Positions 39,374 through 63,909 of a stretch of DNA of 64,000 bases are shown piece after piece; within the stretch, counting starts at the first letter, position 1, and every line of letters begins with the position of its first letter. The position numbers and the translations under genes were made by a program. The notes below the pieces were generated by a model. That model was not told the origin of the DNA. It saw only the letters and a list, made by a program, of their open reading frames with translations, and made no database searches. Location of the stretch: contig NC_061789.1 of the NCBI RefSeq assembly GCF_022458985.1, positions 10,484,357 to 10,548,356 on the forward strand, written 5' to 3'. The stretch is from Mugil cephalus (lineage: Eukaryota; Chordata; Actinopteri; Mugiliformes; Mugilidae).

Positions 39374-39919
39374 TTTTTTTTCACAGAGAGAGAAAGAAAC
39401 TGCTAAATGCACCCAAACACAAGAGATACAATCTGCTGTCATTAAAAAAGGAGAGAGAAAAAATTAGAAGTCAACCAACACAAAAACATGGAGAGAAAAA
39501 AAAATGTTGAAGTTTAAAAAAAAAAAAAAAAGTGTAAGTTTAATGAAATGGAAAAAACAAATGCAAATTGGATAAAGAAATCTCATTTATGTTGGCTTTT
39601 TAAAGGAGGAAGCTGAAAGCAGGTGGCAAGTTTGTATCCCCCTTTCACTTTACTATTATTCCATTTCATAATCATTTCAAAAACAACTAAGAATGGAGAA
39701 AGAAAAGAAATCATCTTTGGAAGAAGTAAAAGTTTTTTTTTCTCTTAATAGTCTATCCACTACAGTATATGGAGATGCCGCTACCCAGTTATTCGTTTAC
39801 CTATATTTCTTTCGAGCAACTTCTTTTTTTTATTCTTTTTTTTATTTTTTAGTTATTTTTGTGTTCAAAAAAAAAATTACCATTTACCTATTTTTTTTTT
39901 TTATTTTTTTTTTTCCTAA

Positions 39920-39926
39920 GAGGTAG
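39920..39926 (-). promoter_or_regulatory. let-7 seed match (7mer-m8)
   Basis: The + strand GAGGTAG reads CTACCTC in the mRNA, pairing with let-7 positions 2-8. Confidence 0.55.
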
Positions 39927-40411
39927 ATCAACAAAACAATTACATGGTTACAGGTGTCGTGCCCCTTGATTCAGGAGGTGAAATCACAGGGAGGGGGAAG
40001 TGGGGCAGAGGGGCGGAGCTTAAGGAGCATCGTGGGTCGTGTTTTAGCGTGTTTAGGTAAATTAGGGCCCCGGGAAACCTGGAACGATCAAACCCTCAAC
40101 CTGCTGCCCTCCACGCTCCACGCCGCCCTGCACCACAGTGTGGGGGGTATTTTAGTCGTTTTTTTTTTTTCTTCTTTTAAATGTACTTATTTATTTTTAC
40201 AGTCCCATCTCTTCAAAAACTGAAAAATAAATTAAAGTCAAAGAGTGGAGAAAAGAAAAATGACTGTACTGTAACATAGTCTACTGCCCGTCCTTTTTGT
40301 CTGCATGTCTGTCCGGCTGTTTTGACTGACTGCTTGCTCTTGTCTGTACTTCAAAAAAAAATAAAAAATAAAATAAAAGAAACAATCTTCTAGCTGAGTT
40401 TGCTTATGCTT

Positions 40412-40419
40412 TGAGGTAG
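40412..40419 (-). promoter_or_regulatory. let-7 seed match (8mer)
   Basis: The mRNA reads CTACCTCA, a full 8mer site. Confidence 0.65.
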
Positions 40420-42613
40420 CGTTCCTAGTTATGTGTCAAGAGGTTTGTTAGTTCGTTTTTTTTTTTTCTTTTTTCTCTGTAGGCCGTCCCTCGGGCCGGG
40501 TTTCGTCTCAGAAAAGGTCAAGAGTCTGAGCCCGTGTCTGCCGAGGGACAGTGAGGAGGAGGAGGAGGACAGGTACACAAAATGTGGAGGCGCCGATGCC
40601 GTTTCGCCTCCTCGCAATAGCTTGGAGTTTGTCCGTCTGTCTGCTCTTTATCCGTTTGTCGGTGCAAAGCAAAGCTATGCTCTTCTGCCACAAACCATAA
40701 GCTTGGTGAGATGGTTTCCCAAAGTTTGAATTCCCAACCATCCGAGGGACAACACCAGTGATTCTTTGTGAACGTGTCCAACCCTTTAATTTAAGCGCTG
40801 CGTATGTTTTATATATATTTTAATGCATGCTTTAGGACCAGGAGAAAAAAATAAAGCACGCTGTCGTCTTTAAACTGACATGGCAGTGACTCTGCAAAGA
40901 TTTAAAGCTGCTACAGTCGACGACCGTACGTCGACAACAGCTCATTTCTGATTGTGTGTACTGTAAAAAGGTTTCGCTCGTAGCCCGATCTGCGTAGCGT
41001 TTTAGCCTCTTTCAGCTCACTGTTTTGGTTGTGCTGCCTGCAGCGTCAATGTTTTGGTTCCCTCCATTTCCGCGGCACAACGTTGGACAGTTTTCCAGTG
41101 AAACGGCTCCGGCAAAAACCCCACCGCTCACGCTCTCGAACCGAAAAAACAGAGCCAGCGGTGAACGTTTGGTGAACCGTTAGACTTAAACGTGGACAGG
41201 ATGACGCCCTACTGATTAACTGAAAGGGTAAAACGTGCAAAGAACACTGGTGTTGTCCCTTAAACGATGTTGGGAGTAGCTTGATAAAAGAATAGTGTAA
41301 GTTTTTCCTTGAAATGTCAGTGTGTGCCAGAGATTTTCAGGTTTTTACACCGTGTGGCATCTCACACTGCTAAAGTGTGATGCAACTTATCAATACGTCA
41401 CTTTACTTGCATAAAAAAAAGAGTGGACACGGTAATCACTTTCTGGCCCAGAAACGATCCAGATGTGGGTTCCTAATGGCAGAGAGGACACTTTAGAAAG
41501 GTTTAATGATTTTACTTCCGGAGCGGTAGGTAGGTACGTAGGTACGTAGGTAGGTGGGTGGGCAGCACGGCGCGTGTCTCGGCTTTAACCCTAAAATGTA
41601 AGTTTTCTCTACTGTCTCTACTGCACATACAAAAACAAGTCGAGAAGAGCTCAGCGCCAATGTGAGACGTCGACATATGAGTAAGCTTCACTCTGAAGAA
41701 CGGGAGTTATCTTAAGACCTTCTCGGTAAGTTCAGCGTTACAGGCCGTCTGCTCAACATGGCTCCGCGCTGGATTTCCTGTGTGTTTGGCACAGTCAAAT
41801 GTACTGAGCTACGTGTTAGTACTTCATTGTATTTAGTAGCCGTCTTGTTAATAGATTTGTGCATTCAAAAAGCAAAAGAACAAAACATGATCAAATTCCA
41901 CTATTTTCATTTTGCAACAAAGAAGAGTCCGAACGTAAAAATTGAAGGAGAGAGAGAGAGAGAAAAAAAAAAGAGTTGGTTAAAATAAGAAAAGTCAAAA
42001 AGGTCTTGAACAGAAGTGAGCAAAACGAACACGGTGGAGACCAGCGCAAGAGAGGGCGAGGGACCCTGACATTCCCGCCCACTCCAAAAAATGAAATGAT
42101 TTTTTTTTTTTTAAATAAAAGGAAACAAAAACACTCTTCTCCCAGAGCGCAGAAGGGCGAGAAGAAAGCATGTTGGTGTGGAAGGACGGGGGCGGGGGGG
42201 AAAGAAAGGAGATGGTGGGATTCAGACAACCCACCTTTAACCTCCCTCCCATCCTTCTCTCCCTCCCTTCCATCCTTCCCTCTCCCCGTCCCTTCGCGCT
42301 CCAATTTCGTTTTTGTTTTTTTTTTCTTTAGAGATTTGCACCAGGTGTTCTCAGGTCGTTTTTTTCGATAGTTTGACGTCGTTGACATATTTAATCGGTT
42401 AAGTGCAACAGTACGTCCCCAGATGTCACGTCCAAATAAAGCTTGCTGTATTGTCAAAACTAAATAAAACCTAAAATAAAATTCAAAAAAATCAAAACCA
42501 ACCCCCCCCCCCACCCCACCCCAAAAAAAAAAAAAAAAAAAGGCTGCAGGCTGAATAATGAATCCTAAATAGCATGTCTCGGTGGTTGTGAATAGAGCTC
42601 TATGGTTCGGAAA

Positions 42614-42620
42614 GAGGTAG
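42614..42620 (-). promoter_or_regulatory. let-7 seed match (7mer-m8)
   Basis: The mRNA reads CTACCTC. Confidence 0.55.
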
Positions 42621-43978
42621 AAACCTCTGGGCAAATAAATGGAAGCATAGACACAGAATAGATTTCTCCCTGTTCGCTGGGTTTCGAGCTTGTGAAGGCT
42701 GTCGGTGTGTGTCGCCGAGCGCGGGTAAGACATTAAAAAGGTTGTCAGTTATCTGGCAGTGTCCTTCAGTGACTTGGCTTGGCGCAGTCGTTCCTTTCTC
42801 AGCAGCTTTTCCCATTATGATTTTAGGTTTTTTTTTTCTCCAAAAATACAAAAGTCGCCTTTTGAACATCTTATGTACAGGTGTGAATCTATCTATCATG
42901 TCACGGTCTTGCTGTTCCTTTTTAAACTCGCTTGCTTTTACTTCTTAGTTTGCCCCCAGTTTTCTTGTCTTGGATTCTCCTCATCCTCGGTCAGTTGGAT
43001 CACAGACAGAAGGACCATAGCTTCTCGTCCTGCTTTTTCTTTTTTCTATTTTCTAAGTTTCACCCAAACACATCCCCCGACAAGGACAAAAAAAACAAAA
43101 AAAAACCAAAAAAAAACATTTAAAACCAGTGATCACACACGCAACCTGCATCATTCACACACACACACACACACACACGTATATGTAGCCAACAGGGAGC
43201 ATCTGAGGTGTCGCGGTCAGTGCACAGGTAATAAATATTCACATTCAGAGAAGTCAGAGCTAGTTGTGGTGTGTTCACTGCTGCTCAGCTCTGAAAGCTC
43301 ATTTTCACATCTAATTTGAACACTTCAAGCCCTCTCGTAATGTTTGGCGCATCGTGATGATTTCATCAAAATAAGGCAGGACAGGAAAGTCCTTCAGGGC
43401 ACAGAGCGGGGCAGAAGCCGTGAGCATTAGGGGGATTAGGTACGACTAAAGCAACACCGAGAGAAGGTGGCCAGGATGTTAAAAAAAAAAAAAAAAAAAA
43501 AAAAAGCCCCCGGTGGCGTGTTCATTCACCGTGTGCACGTCAGGACCCCCCTGTTGCATTAACACCACTCCCCATTGGCCAGTTTTTTAGTTTTTTTTTT
43601 TTCAGTTTCAGCTGCTACAGTCACACTTCAGGAAGACAGAGAGCACATTTCCCCACTAAAAAGGCAAAATGGCGTCAGGCCTATCACCTCTCCAGACAAC
43701 CATTCATCTCTCTCTTTGTTTTGCAAGGAAAACACGACCTCCTCGTCCTCCTGAACTCATTCAACCATCATCACAACCCCACCCCCCCTCAAAAAAAAAA
43801 TAATAAAAAAAAAACAAAACAAAACAAAAAAAAAAACAGGAAAAAAAAAAACAAGAAAATACCTAAAAAAAATTACTTTTTTTCTTAAAAAAATAAAAAA
43901 TATTCAGGACTATCAGCTCTTCTTTTCTTTTTTTTCTTCTTATATAAAACACCAGCAAGCAAAAAAAGTTAGGAATAC

Positions 43979-44002
43979 TGAGGTAACTTTACCCTGAGGT
44001 AG
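43979..44002 (-). promoter_or_regulatory. Paired let-7 seed matches (7mer-A1 and 8mer)
   Basis: Two sites start 16 bases apart: TGAGGTA at 43979-43985 and TGAGGTAG at 43995-44002 on the + strand. Sites at this spacing often act together in miRNA repression. Confidence 0.65.
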
Positions 44003-45772
44003 GTTTTTTTTCTTTTTCATTTCTTCTCTAATCTGTTCTAATCTTGGCAGGAGCGTCCAGGTGTAGACCCCCGCCCCTCATTATCATACGCAGGCAGGGT
44101 CTGGAGGCTCCGCACACACAGGCCTTTGGCAGATCGGGAGAGAGAACGAGGAAGCTGCTCCCCATCTGTCTGATTTTACCGTTGCTGAACTCAAGGCAAA
44201 GAGCTTTGGAAGACTTTTTTCTTTTTCTTTTTTGGTTCCTGCGCATGGTCAAGGCTAGTCCTTCTTTCCTACGAGCATTAGAAGAAAATGACTTCAATGC
44301 GGAGATGTTCTTAAGGACCCTAAGCCTCAATGAGGAAAAAAAAGCCATCCTGTCTCAGGCTGGACAAATACAATGAGCAGAAACACTCAGACACACCTTG
44401 TCTGTCTGTCACTGTCGGACTTAAATCTCACACCTGACTCACTGCCTTCCGTACATTCACCCGAGGGGCCGGGCTAACTCACATATCATATATATATAAT
44501 ATATATAAAATATGCCGTTTAAGGCGCGGGCCGCTGGCCAGCTAGCATAGCTGCTGGCGGTTTTAACAAAGCTGTTTTTGTTTTTTTTACGATTTCACGC
44601 ATGTAAGCTGAGCCACTGCATTAGAACTGCAGGACCAGCCGCGACCTCCGCTCTCCTTACTGTCTCTTGCTGCGCCTTCTCCCGCCTGCCTTACATAGAA
44701 GGGTGGGGGGGTTGCTCAGTGCCTTCCCAGCCCCCCAGCCTCACTGTAGGCTACATTATGCTACATATCATAGCCAAGGGACTGGGGAAACATACAGAAG
44801 ACCCCTTTCCTTACGAAGAAAATAAACAGGCAAAGCCGGCTAGACGCAGCATTTCTTAACATTTACATGAAGATTATATATTTACAACCTCATATTTTCT
44901 TCTTTTTTTTGTCTCATAATCTCTCTGCTACTCAGAGAGGTGGTTAAAGAGCAGTGTTAACATCTGCGGCCCCTCTTCTAAACTTTCACTGGCTAGGAGG
45001 TTAGAGGTGGTTGAGGCTATAGCGCCAAACCAGTAGCCTATACCTCTGCGCCGCTGCAGCAGTTTCCCCTGCTCCCTCTCCCGGCTCCACCTCACTGCAT
45101 TCTATCAATAATAGCTCTGAATAAAACATTTCTATACATATATCTCTATGTTTAAAAAAACCACCCTTAAAATATAGGACTGACTGCAGATGGTTGGGAA
45201 GGTCTACAGAGGGTACAAACAGGAGGACAAACAGGAGGCCCCTGCTAGTGTGTCCCTTCCTCCCTGCAGTAGATGGGTGTAAACAACAGGCAGTGATGCC
45301 CCAGCTTCACAAGGAGAAGATCTCCGGCCCCTGTCGTTTAAACCTATCCGGTGCTCGATCTGTTAAAATCACAGCAGATGAGGAGCTGGTAGCAGCCACA
45401 ACAGAGCACACTAGGAGGACACCGCCCCTCCCTCTCTGCATCCCTCCTTGCCTTCGTCCCTCCATCCTCACTCAGTCTCTCTTCTGGCCTGGCATCTGGT
45501 CTCTGTTCTCTAGTTCCTGTTTATCTTAATCCTCTTTTTTTTTTTAATTCATTTCATCTTTTGATTTTATTTATCTTCTCTCTTTCCTCTCTAAGTCTTT
45601 CTCTCTGGCTATCGGGCATATCCTTCCCTCTTTTTATATCTCTCCCTGTCTATCGCTGGGTCCGTGTGTCGCTCTCCTGTTTCCGTCTGTCCGTCCGTTT
45701 ATCCGTCCATGCATGTGTCTGTCTGTCCGTCAGGCGGCGGGCCCCACAGCACGTGAGCAGGATGCGGGACCC

Positions 45773-57649
<11,877 letters not shown>

Positions 57650-59212
57650 CTGTGAACAGAAGAAGAATGAGACGTAAGCAAATTTTAAAAATCTGAAAAC
57701 ACTGAAACTTTTAAGAGAAAGAAATAAAGCTAAGGTGAAGCATGAATTACTGCTTCCAGGAAGTCAAGAAGGAGGATAAGAAAAAGGTGGCGAAGAAGAT
57801 GTTATCACTGTACTGTCAGGTACGATCCCACTGAATAATTTCCAGTGAGAAACAAGCTGTCTCCACTTACAGAGCATTTTAACGGAGCGGTGCAGAGGAC
57901 TGATAGAAAGCTTCGTAATGAAGCAACCACAATTGCCTGAAGCTCAATAGCAGCAAAATCAATGAGGGTGACCCCAAGGAACAGAACACGTCCTGGAGTT
58001 TTTTTTTTTTTTCTTGCGCTCTTGAAAACATGAGTGAATAATCTAGTTTAAATTTGAGGAAATAGTTTCGCGATGTTCCTCAGATACTGTTTTCATCAGG
58101 ATACAATGGATGGACTGAAAGACATGTGTCCGTGCACGAGTACGGACATGTAAACGGGTGACCCTGAAACATAATGCCTCAAGTTTGCATTGTGCAAGCA
58201 TAATAACACATGAGGAATACTTTGTGTGTGTGTGTGTGTCAAACTCAGGAATGGGAGGGGGGAGGAGGAAGAGGAGGCAGCTGAATGAAGCCAGAACGTG
58301 TCTTGAGAGACAAACAGGTGGAAAGAGGAAGAGGGTCAGACTTTAGTAACTTGCGAACACAAAACCCAAAACAGTGTAACATTCAGCTGCAGAGCTTTAT
58401 AGAACAGGATGTGAGTCTAGAAACATAGTTCAATAATTACCCTAACCTTTCTATGTCAAACGATAAACCACAGACACAAACAAGTTTTGTGGTCGTTTTC
58501 GGGATTGATAATCTAACCGTAGACGAAAACCAATTGTTAAGCTTTGACCCAGATTTCCTACCGTTGTTGTGTTTCCAGCTCACAAGTTTCAAATAACGTG
58601 TCCATCTAATCTAATCTAAATTAGCTGATATACACAACCATTTAAGTGACTTCAGTTACCAGTAAAGCTTTGAAATCTGATTCCTCAAATGCTAACAGCA
58701 TTAGCATTCATCAATTAATAGACTTACACTTAGCTGTAGGTTTTTAACACTCGACTCTTAAGACCAAACACAATTCTGGAAACAAGGTTTTGGCATTTTC
58801 TCCATCGTCTCTCTTGTACAAATACGTCCAACCATCACCAAGAGGGGATGCCCACGAGGTGTTGATATAACTCTGCAGCCTGTACCACAAACTCTTTGAA
58901 ACCAGATAACCTGCCAGAAGCGTTTCGTTCTCATTCTGCTGGATGGATTCTGAATTTGACATGAACAAACAAAACAGCCGCCTGCTCCATTTCTGGGTTT
59001 CTTTCTGAATGTTTATACATCTACCTCCTCAACCCCCCCCCCTGGGCTTACAACACAGTCCAACTGCTGTAGTCAAATAGTATGTGGCTTAAGTGGGAGA
59101 AGAACACTGAGTCAGTGAAGCACCCACACAAAGTTGTGAAAGAGAAAGGTTTGCTGTTTTTGTTTTTGGGACAGAACCTGAAAGTATGCCATACTGGAAA
59201 CCACACTGGATA

Positions 59213-59560
59213 TTAGGGGTGAGTATTGGCAAGGACTTCACGATACGATACGTATCATGATACTTGAGCCAAGATACGATACATTATTGCGATATTATAT
59301 TGCAATATTCTACATAGTTCAATGAGAAATTTCAACACAACTTAAAATATAAGTCAGATGACGAACATTTAACTGGAGAAAATAAGTCAAAAAACAATTT
59401 TAATCCAAATGATCAATTTCCAATTTATTGCACACAGGAAAGCTTGATTTTTTTCTTTTTCTTTTAAAATCTATATTAAGACATTCAAAATCGATATTGT
59501 ATCAAAAGAAAAAGTATCGCGATATATATTGCCATATCGATATTTTTTCCCATCCCTACT
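59213..59560. mobile_element. hAT-like non-autonomous element
   Basis: Ends are TTAGGGGTGAGTATTGG and the complement of CCAGTAGGGATGGG. Just inside each end are runs of GATACGATAC or ATCGATATT. This layout is typical of short hAT relatives in fish. Confidence 0.6.
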
Positions 59561-60378
59561 GGAGATCTTAAATGTATCTCCAACAATCCATGTATGCCAC
59601 GCATATGGCTTTAAACAACCAACCCCCATCTCACCCTCCCATAAGAAATCCCGCCCAATCCCCCAGGAGGCGTCAGCCCACATGAATAGTCTATTGTGCA
59701 TCTAGAATACCTGACATCCCCCACCCCTCAAAAAAAAAAAAAAAATGGGAAAAGCCTTTGATCCTTAATCAGTGCTTAATTGTTGACTACATCAGCGACT
59801 CTTCCCCAACCTGGGTAAATATACATAAAACTAACCTGTTCTCCACACCTACCACCATACATCAAAACCCTTCATTACGCCCCAATGCAACCAAACAAGC
59901 CAAGCAAAGTTCCATCATATCAACACGTGATCTCCCCCATTATCCTCTCCAGTCCCATTCCCAACCATCACAAACCCCACTCCCACACACATACACCATC
60001 CCAACCCCCATCAAGCCGCCATCACTGAACTTGTTTGACCCCTACCGTCGCCACCTGCCAACCCACAGCCTACGCCATTGGCTGAAACCATGGCAACAAG
60101 TTGGGAATGGGCAGGGAAAGATGGATGGGCGGTCGGATGGACAACAAAACAAGACACTCCACGTTTGCCTATGCACTAGGTCACTTTTTTATCTGTTTTA
60201 AATATCATGCTTTTAGCACCGCTCGGGTGGTCTGGTTCAAAACATTAACCTGCGCTCTCTGCAAAATTACACCACTTCTACGTTTTGCACATTTACCTGA
60301 AATGGCAACACAAATGGAAGTTTCAAATACATTTTTACCAGTGAAATAATAAATAAATTAGCTGTTAGTTGCTCCTCC

Positions 60379-60478
60379 CTGACTCATTGTTGATATGCAC
60401 AAGAGGGAAACACACTGCCAATGGACACAGTGTCAGTGGGCAATCTGTTTTCCTCTTTGCATATCAACAATGAGTCAG
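60379..60478. other. Near-perfect 100-base hairpin
   Basis: The left arm (60379-60419) and right arm (60439-60478) pair over about 40 positions. The outer 21 base pairs are perfect (CTGACTCATTGTTGATATGCA against its complement), followed by a one-base bulge and a few mismatches. Both arms carry an AP-1 type TGACTCA/TGAGTCA. Size and shape fit a pre-miRNA or a very short inverted-repeat transposon. Confidence 0.6.
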
Positions 60479-61437
60479 TGATGAGTCTGGAAATGTCTAA
60501 AGTTGGACGTAAGAACTAAAGCTGTTGAGGTTCCCTCAGCTGTGAAGGCATTAAATCCAGGCTCGGCTCCAGCCTCCAGCAGGACAAAGCGCTGGGGAGA
60601 CAGAGGACGTACAAAGAAAGGAGGCCAAGAGAATGAAAGGAGTGTGGTCCTCAAGACAGAGGTTGAGGAGAGGACCAAGAGGAGAAGGAGAATGCTTCGC
60701 TTCGAGTGGGGATCAAAGGCCAAGGGTCAGTGCTCTTGAGATGAGACAGAGGGGGACCTCTGGACCATATCGAGGTGCGTTTATGAGTGTTATACTACAC
60801 TCTGGTAGCAAAACATGAACCTAAATGACTGTGAGCAAGAGGAGGATAATAAAGCCTGTCAGAAAAGTATCCTTCCATGTCCTCTAAATTCAACAGTGTG
60901 CACCACCAGGGCAGCTACACCAACAGGTTTCAACTCCTTCTCAGAGATTCACTCTTCTACTTAATGATCTGAGGGTGATACACTTTTATTTCAGTGCCAG
61001 AGGAATATGAGGCTAATTGCCGATTACACCTCCACACAAGGTGCTACTGACTGCAAGACTAATTGCACCAGTAAGTGTAAGTGACACAATCACAGACTGT
61101 GGCAGAGGGATCAGCGTGAACCTTGTCCTGTCTGACATTAGCACGCTGGCCTGTCTGATAAGTTTTTCTCGCTGGTAGTTCACTGACTCCACCCGAGGAC
61201 ATCTGTATCCTCCAGCAGAAATTACTAAACCCTTCGAGTGTGGATGATCATTTAAAGCAACTTAGAAATCAAGTCATTTGATGGAAACATATCTGAATGG
61301 AAACAGCTATTAACATCAACAGCGTAATAATTGTTTAATTGTTTAAAATGTGCAGATTAATTGCCTTTTTTTGTATATATTGTGTTACTTCTACTTATTT
61401 GATTTTTATTTGCTCTTATTTTCTCTACTTATTTTAT

Positions 61438-61504
61438 TGTTAAGCACTTTGTGACTTTTATCTGTGAAATGTGCTATATAAATAAAGTTAATAATAATTA
61501 TTAT
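61438..61504 (+). mobile_element. LINE-type 3' tail
   Basis: Short fragment with GCACTTTGTGAC and GTGCTATATAAATAAAGTT, the common 3' end of fish LINEs and their SINE partners. Confidence 0.5.
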
Positions 61505-63309
61505 TTGTAATTTTTATGCATAAAGCACATTTTATATTTCAGGTATGAAATGCACATATAATTAAGATGTCACATGAAAAAAATACAGATAATGTAATTG
61601 AACAAAGGTTAAATGTACTCGTCGGACAGGATTTATTTTTTTATTAATTAAAAAATGGCTTAATTTAATGACTGCCATTTTTTCCATATAATAAAGTGTA
61701 TTTTCAATGTTTTTTTGATTTAGGAAGTGTGAAAATATCAACCTACAACGAAGCTCCTAAGGTTTGAGATGGACCCGTTACAGATTTGATTTTGTTCAGA
61801 ATATTAAGATGCTTGTACTTCTAACAGTAATTCATCGATAACTAACGAATGCTCATCTGATAACATTATGGATTGCGTTACCCTTTATGAATGCGGGGCA
61901 TCCATTTAATTACTCCTTCACTTAGCGTTGCCCTCATTAAGCTACACAACGCAGTGAATTCCCGTGAAACTGTGTGTGTGTGTGTGCGTGTGTTAAATTC
62001 TTCTTAAATGTGAGGCTGAGCCAGATATTACGAGCTGAAAAGTCAATGGAAACTGGCTCCCAGAAGTCTAGTTGGGCAAAACACACTCTGAAATATGGCC
62101 GCACTCGCACCAAGTCTAATATCATCCAAAATTGTGGATATGATTATGTGTGTGTGTGTGTGTCTAGTAGAAATTCTCTACTCCCAGTGGGACATTTCGA
62201 GGACACAATAAAGCGAGTTTGACAGATTTGACTGACATCTTTTCCAGCAATGCAAACCCATGTGACAGGTGTTAACTACTATTTTTAACCTGCCAAATCT
62301 AGTAAATTTGCATACTGGAAGAGTCTTTGGTGCAAAAGGAAACGGAGAAGCGTGGCTGCACCTAAATAAGAAAGGCTTTTCATATTTGTTGAATGAGCTT
62401 TTGGGAATCTGCGGCATCGAATCAAACACGTGAAAAGAGGGCGACACATCCTCGAGTGCTCATCGATGCACCTCGGAGCTTTTTATCCGGGGTGTGACCG
62501 CACCGAGCGTTAGCCGTCTTATGCGGGGCACTACAGTGACCTCACCAACGAACAACGTGATGAACCGAAAGCACCGCTAGAAGAGACTAAACAGACCAGG
62601 ACAATAAATTGACAACACTTCTAGTGACGGTCACAGTTTGAAGTTTGGACTTGTTTATTGTTCAGGAATGACATAATCACTAAGCAGTTTGTATCAGAAG
62701 GACAATATTTGCACCGGGGCCGACCAACACAAATCTGATCACTGAGACCACATATGAAGGTGGTCCGTAATGAATGCAGCCACCGGAGTAATGTAATGCA
62801 TCTCAGCCGTCGGGAAAGCTCACTGCATCAACTTTACAAGATGTCTCCACCGCAAAAGACTTCCTAAACATAGCTGATTTGTTGCTGCCAAACAATTCTG
62901 ACTATGTTTAAATGACTGTATCCAAGTTAAGGTATCGAGTGGCCACCACAATCCTCCCCAGCGTGACGGAGCACAAATACATTCAGCATGTGTTTGTGTC
63001 TTTAGCAGCCGTCCCAGCTCCACGGTTTCCCAAATATTTTCGGAATTTCCAAATAGAAATAACACATAGCAGAAGTTTTCCTTGAAGGAACGGTTTGGGA
63101 AAATATGCTTATTGGCTTCATTAAGAGTTAGATCAAGTGGCAGCCTCACTTCTGTATGATAACTACTGTACGTAGATAGTTTAACACCTAACCCTCAGCT
63201 CACGCTTGAACACAACAGACACAAAGACATAGATCAGGCAGAATGTTTTTAATCACTGTAGCGTTGTCTAGTTTACATGCTAAGCTAACTGGTTGTAGAC
63301 TTCTATATC

Positions 63310-63909
63310 TTAGGTCTTCAACGTTTATCAGGCCAAGGGCCCCCAAACTGATGGAGAGATTATATGTTGTATATTAAACTCAGCCTAATGCTATTTAGAA
63401 ATCTACATTATTATTATAATTTTGCATTCAATATTAAGCTATTATACAACCAGTAGTTCCGACCGAGCAATCTGATTGGTCAATAAGACATTTTAAATGT
63501 GCTCAAATCAGCATTACAGCACAGCTAACTCATCACTTAAAATATTGCTCCGCCAAGTCTGTGGCAACATTGCGTCCGTCTCCATGGCAACACTGTAACT
63601 GTCGGAGCTGGAGCAGGAAACGGCTGAAAAATACGCTACAAAACGGATCGGTTCGTTGTTAATTTCCATCAACAGTAATATATATTTAATCACACGCTTT
63701 ATTTTGTTGGTAATTGTTGCATAAGTGACATATTAATATTGCATAATTTAAACATTGCACGGGTTCAAATTTTTATTTCAAACATGTGGAACAGTAGGGT
63801 GGCCGTGCAACTGCCTTTGGGAAAATTAAAAAATATATATATAAAAAAATGTCTATTCAACCAAAGGTTTTGGGGCGCCCCCTGCAGGACCCCCTGTTGA
63901 CGACCTATG
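63310..63909. mobile_element. Family A element split by a nested insertion
   Basis: Left part from TTAGGTCTTCAACG to about 63440, right part from about 63800 to GACGACCTATG. Between them lies a different repeat containing AGTTCCGACCGAGCAATCTG and CCATGGCAACACTG. Confidence 0.7.
63440..63790. mobile_element. Repeat nested in the family A copy
   Basis: Starts near TATACAACCAGTAGTTCC, includes ATCTGATTGGTCAATAAGAC and CCATGGCAACACTG, and ends near GCACGGGTTC. Similar sequence is common in fish genomes, but I cannot name the family or place its ends exactly. Confidence 0.5.

Larger units (their letters stand above)
39340..45772 (-). other. igf2bp1: igf2bp1 long 3' UTR
   Basis: No coding potential is credible in the 6.4 kb after the stop. 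Three overlapping AATAAA signals on the - strand (39356-39373) suggest cleavage near 39340. Human IGF2BP1 also has a 3' UTR of about 6.6 kb that is a let-7 target. Here there are five let-7 seed matches, a Pumilio-type TGTAAATA (complement of 44879-44886) and long U or A tracts (for example 43481-43505, read as U25 in the mRNA). The exact end is inferred. Confidence 0.6.

Noticed and set aside
41891..42733. 280-codon open frame on the - strand
   Set aside because: It lies in the igf2bp1 3' UTR, is full of Phe/Lys runs from T and A tracts and has no recognisable domain.
59758..60201. 147-codon open frame on the + strand
   Set aside because: Thr/Pro/His-rich composition without any recognisable motif, inside the igf2bp1 5' intron.
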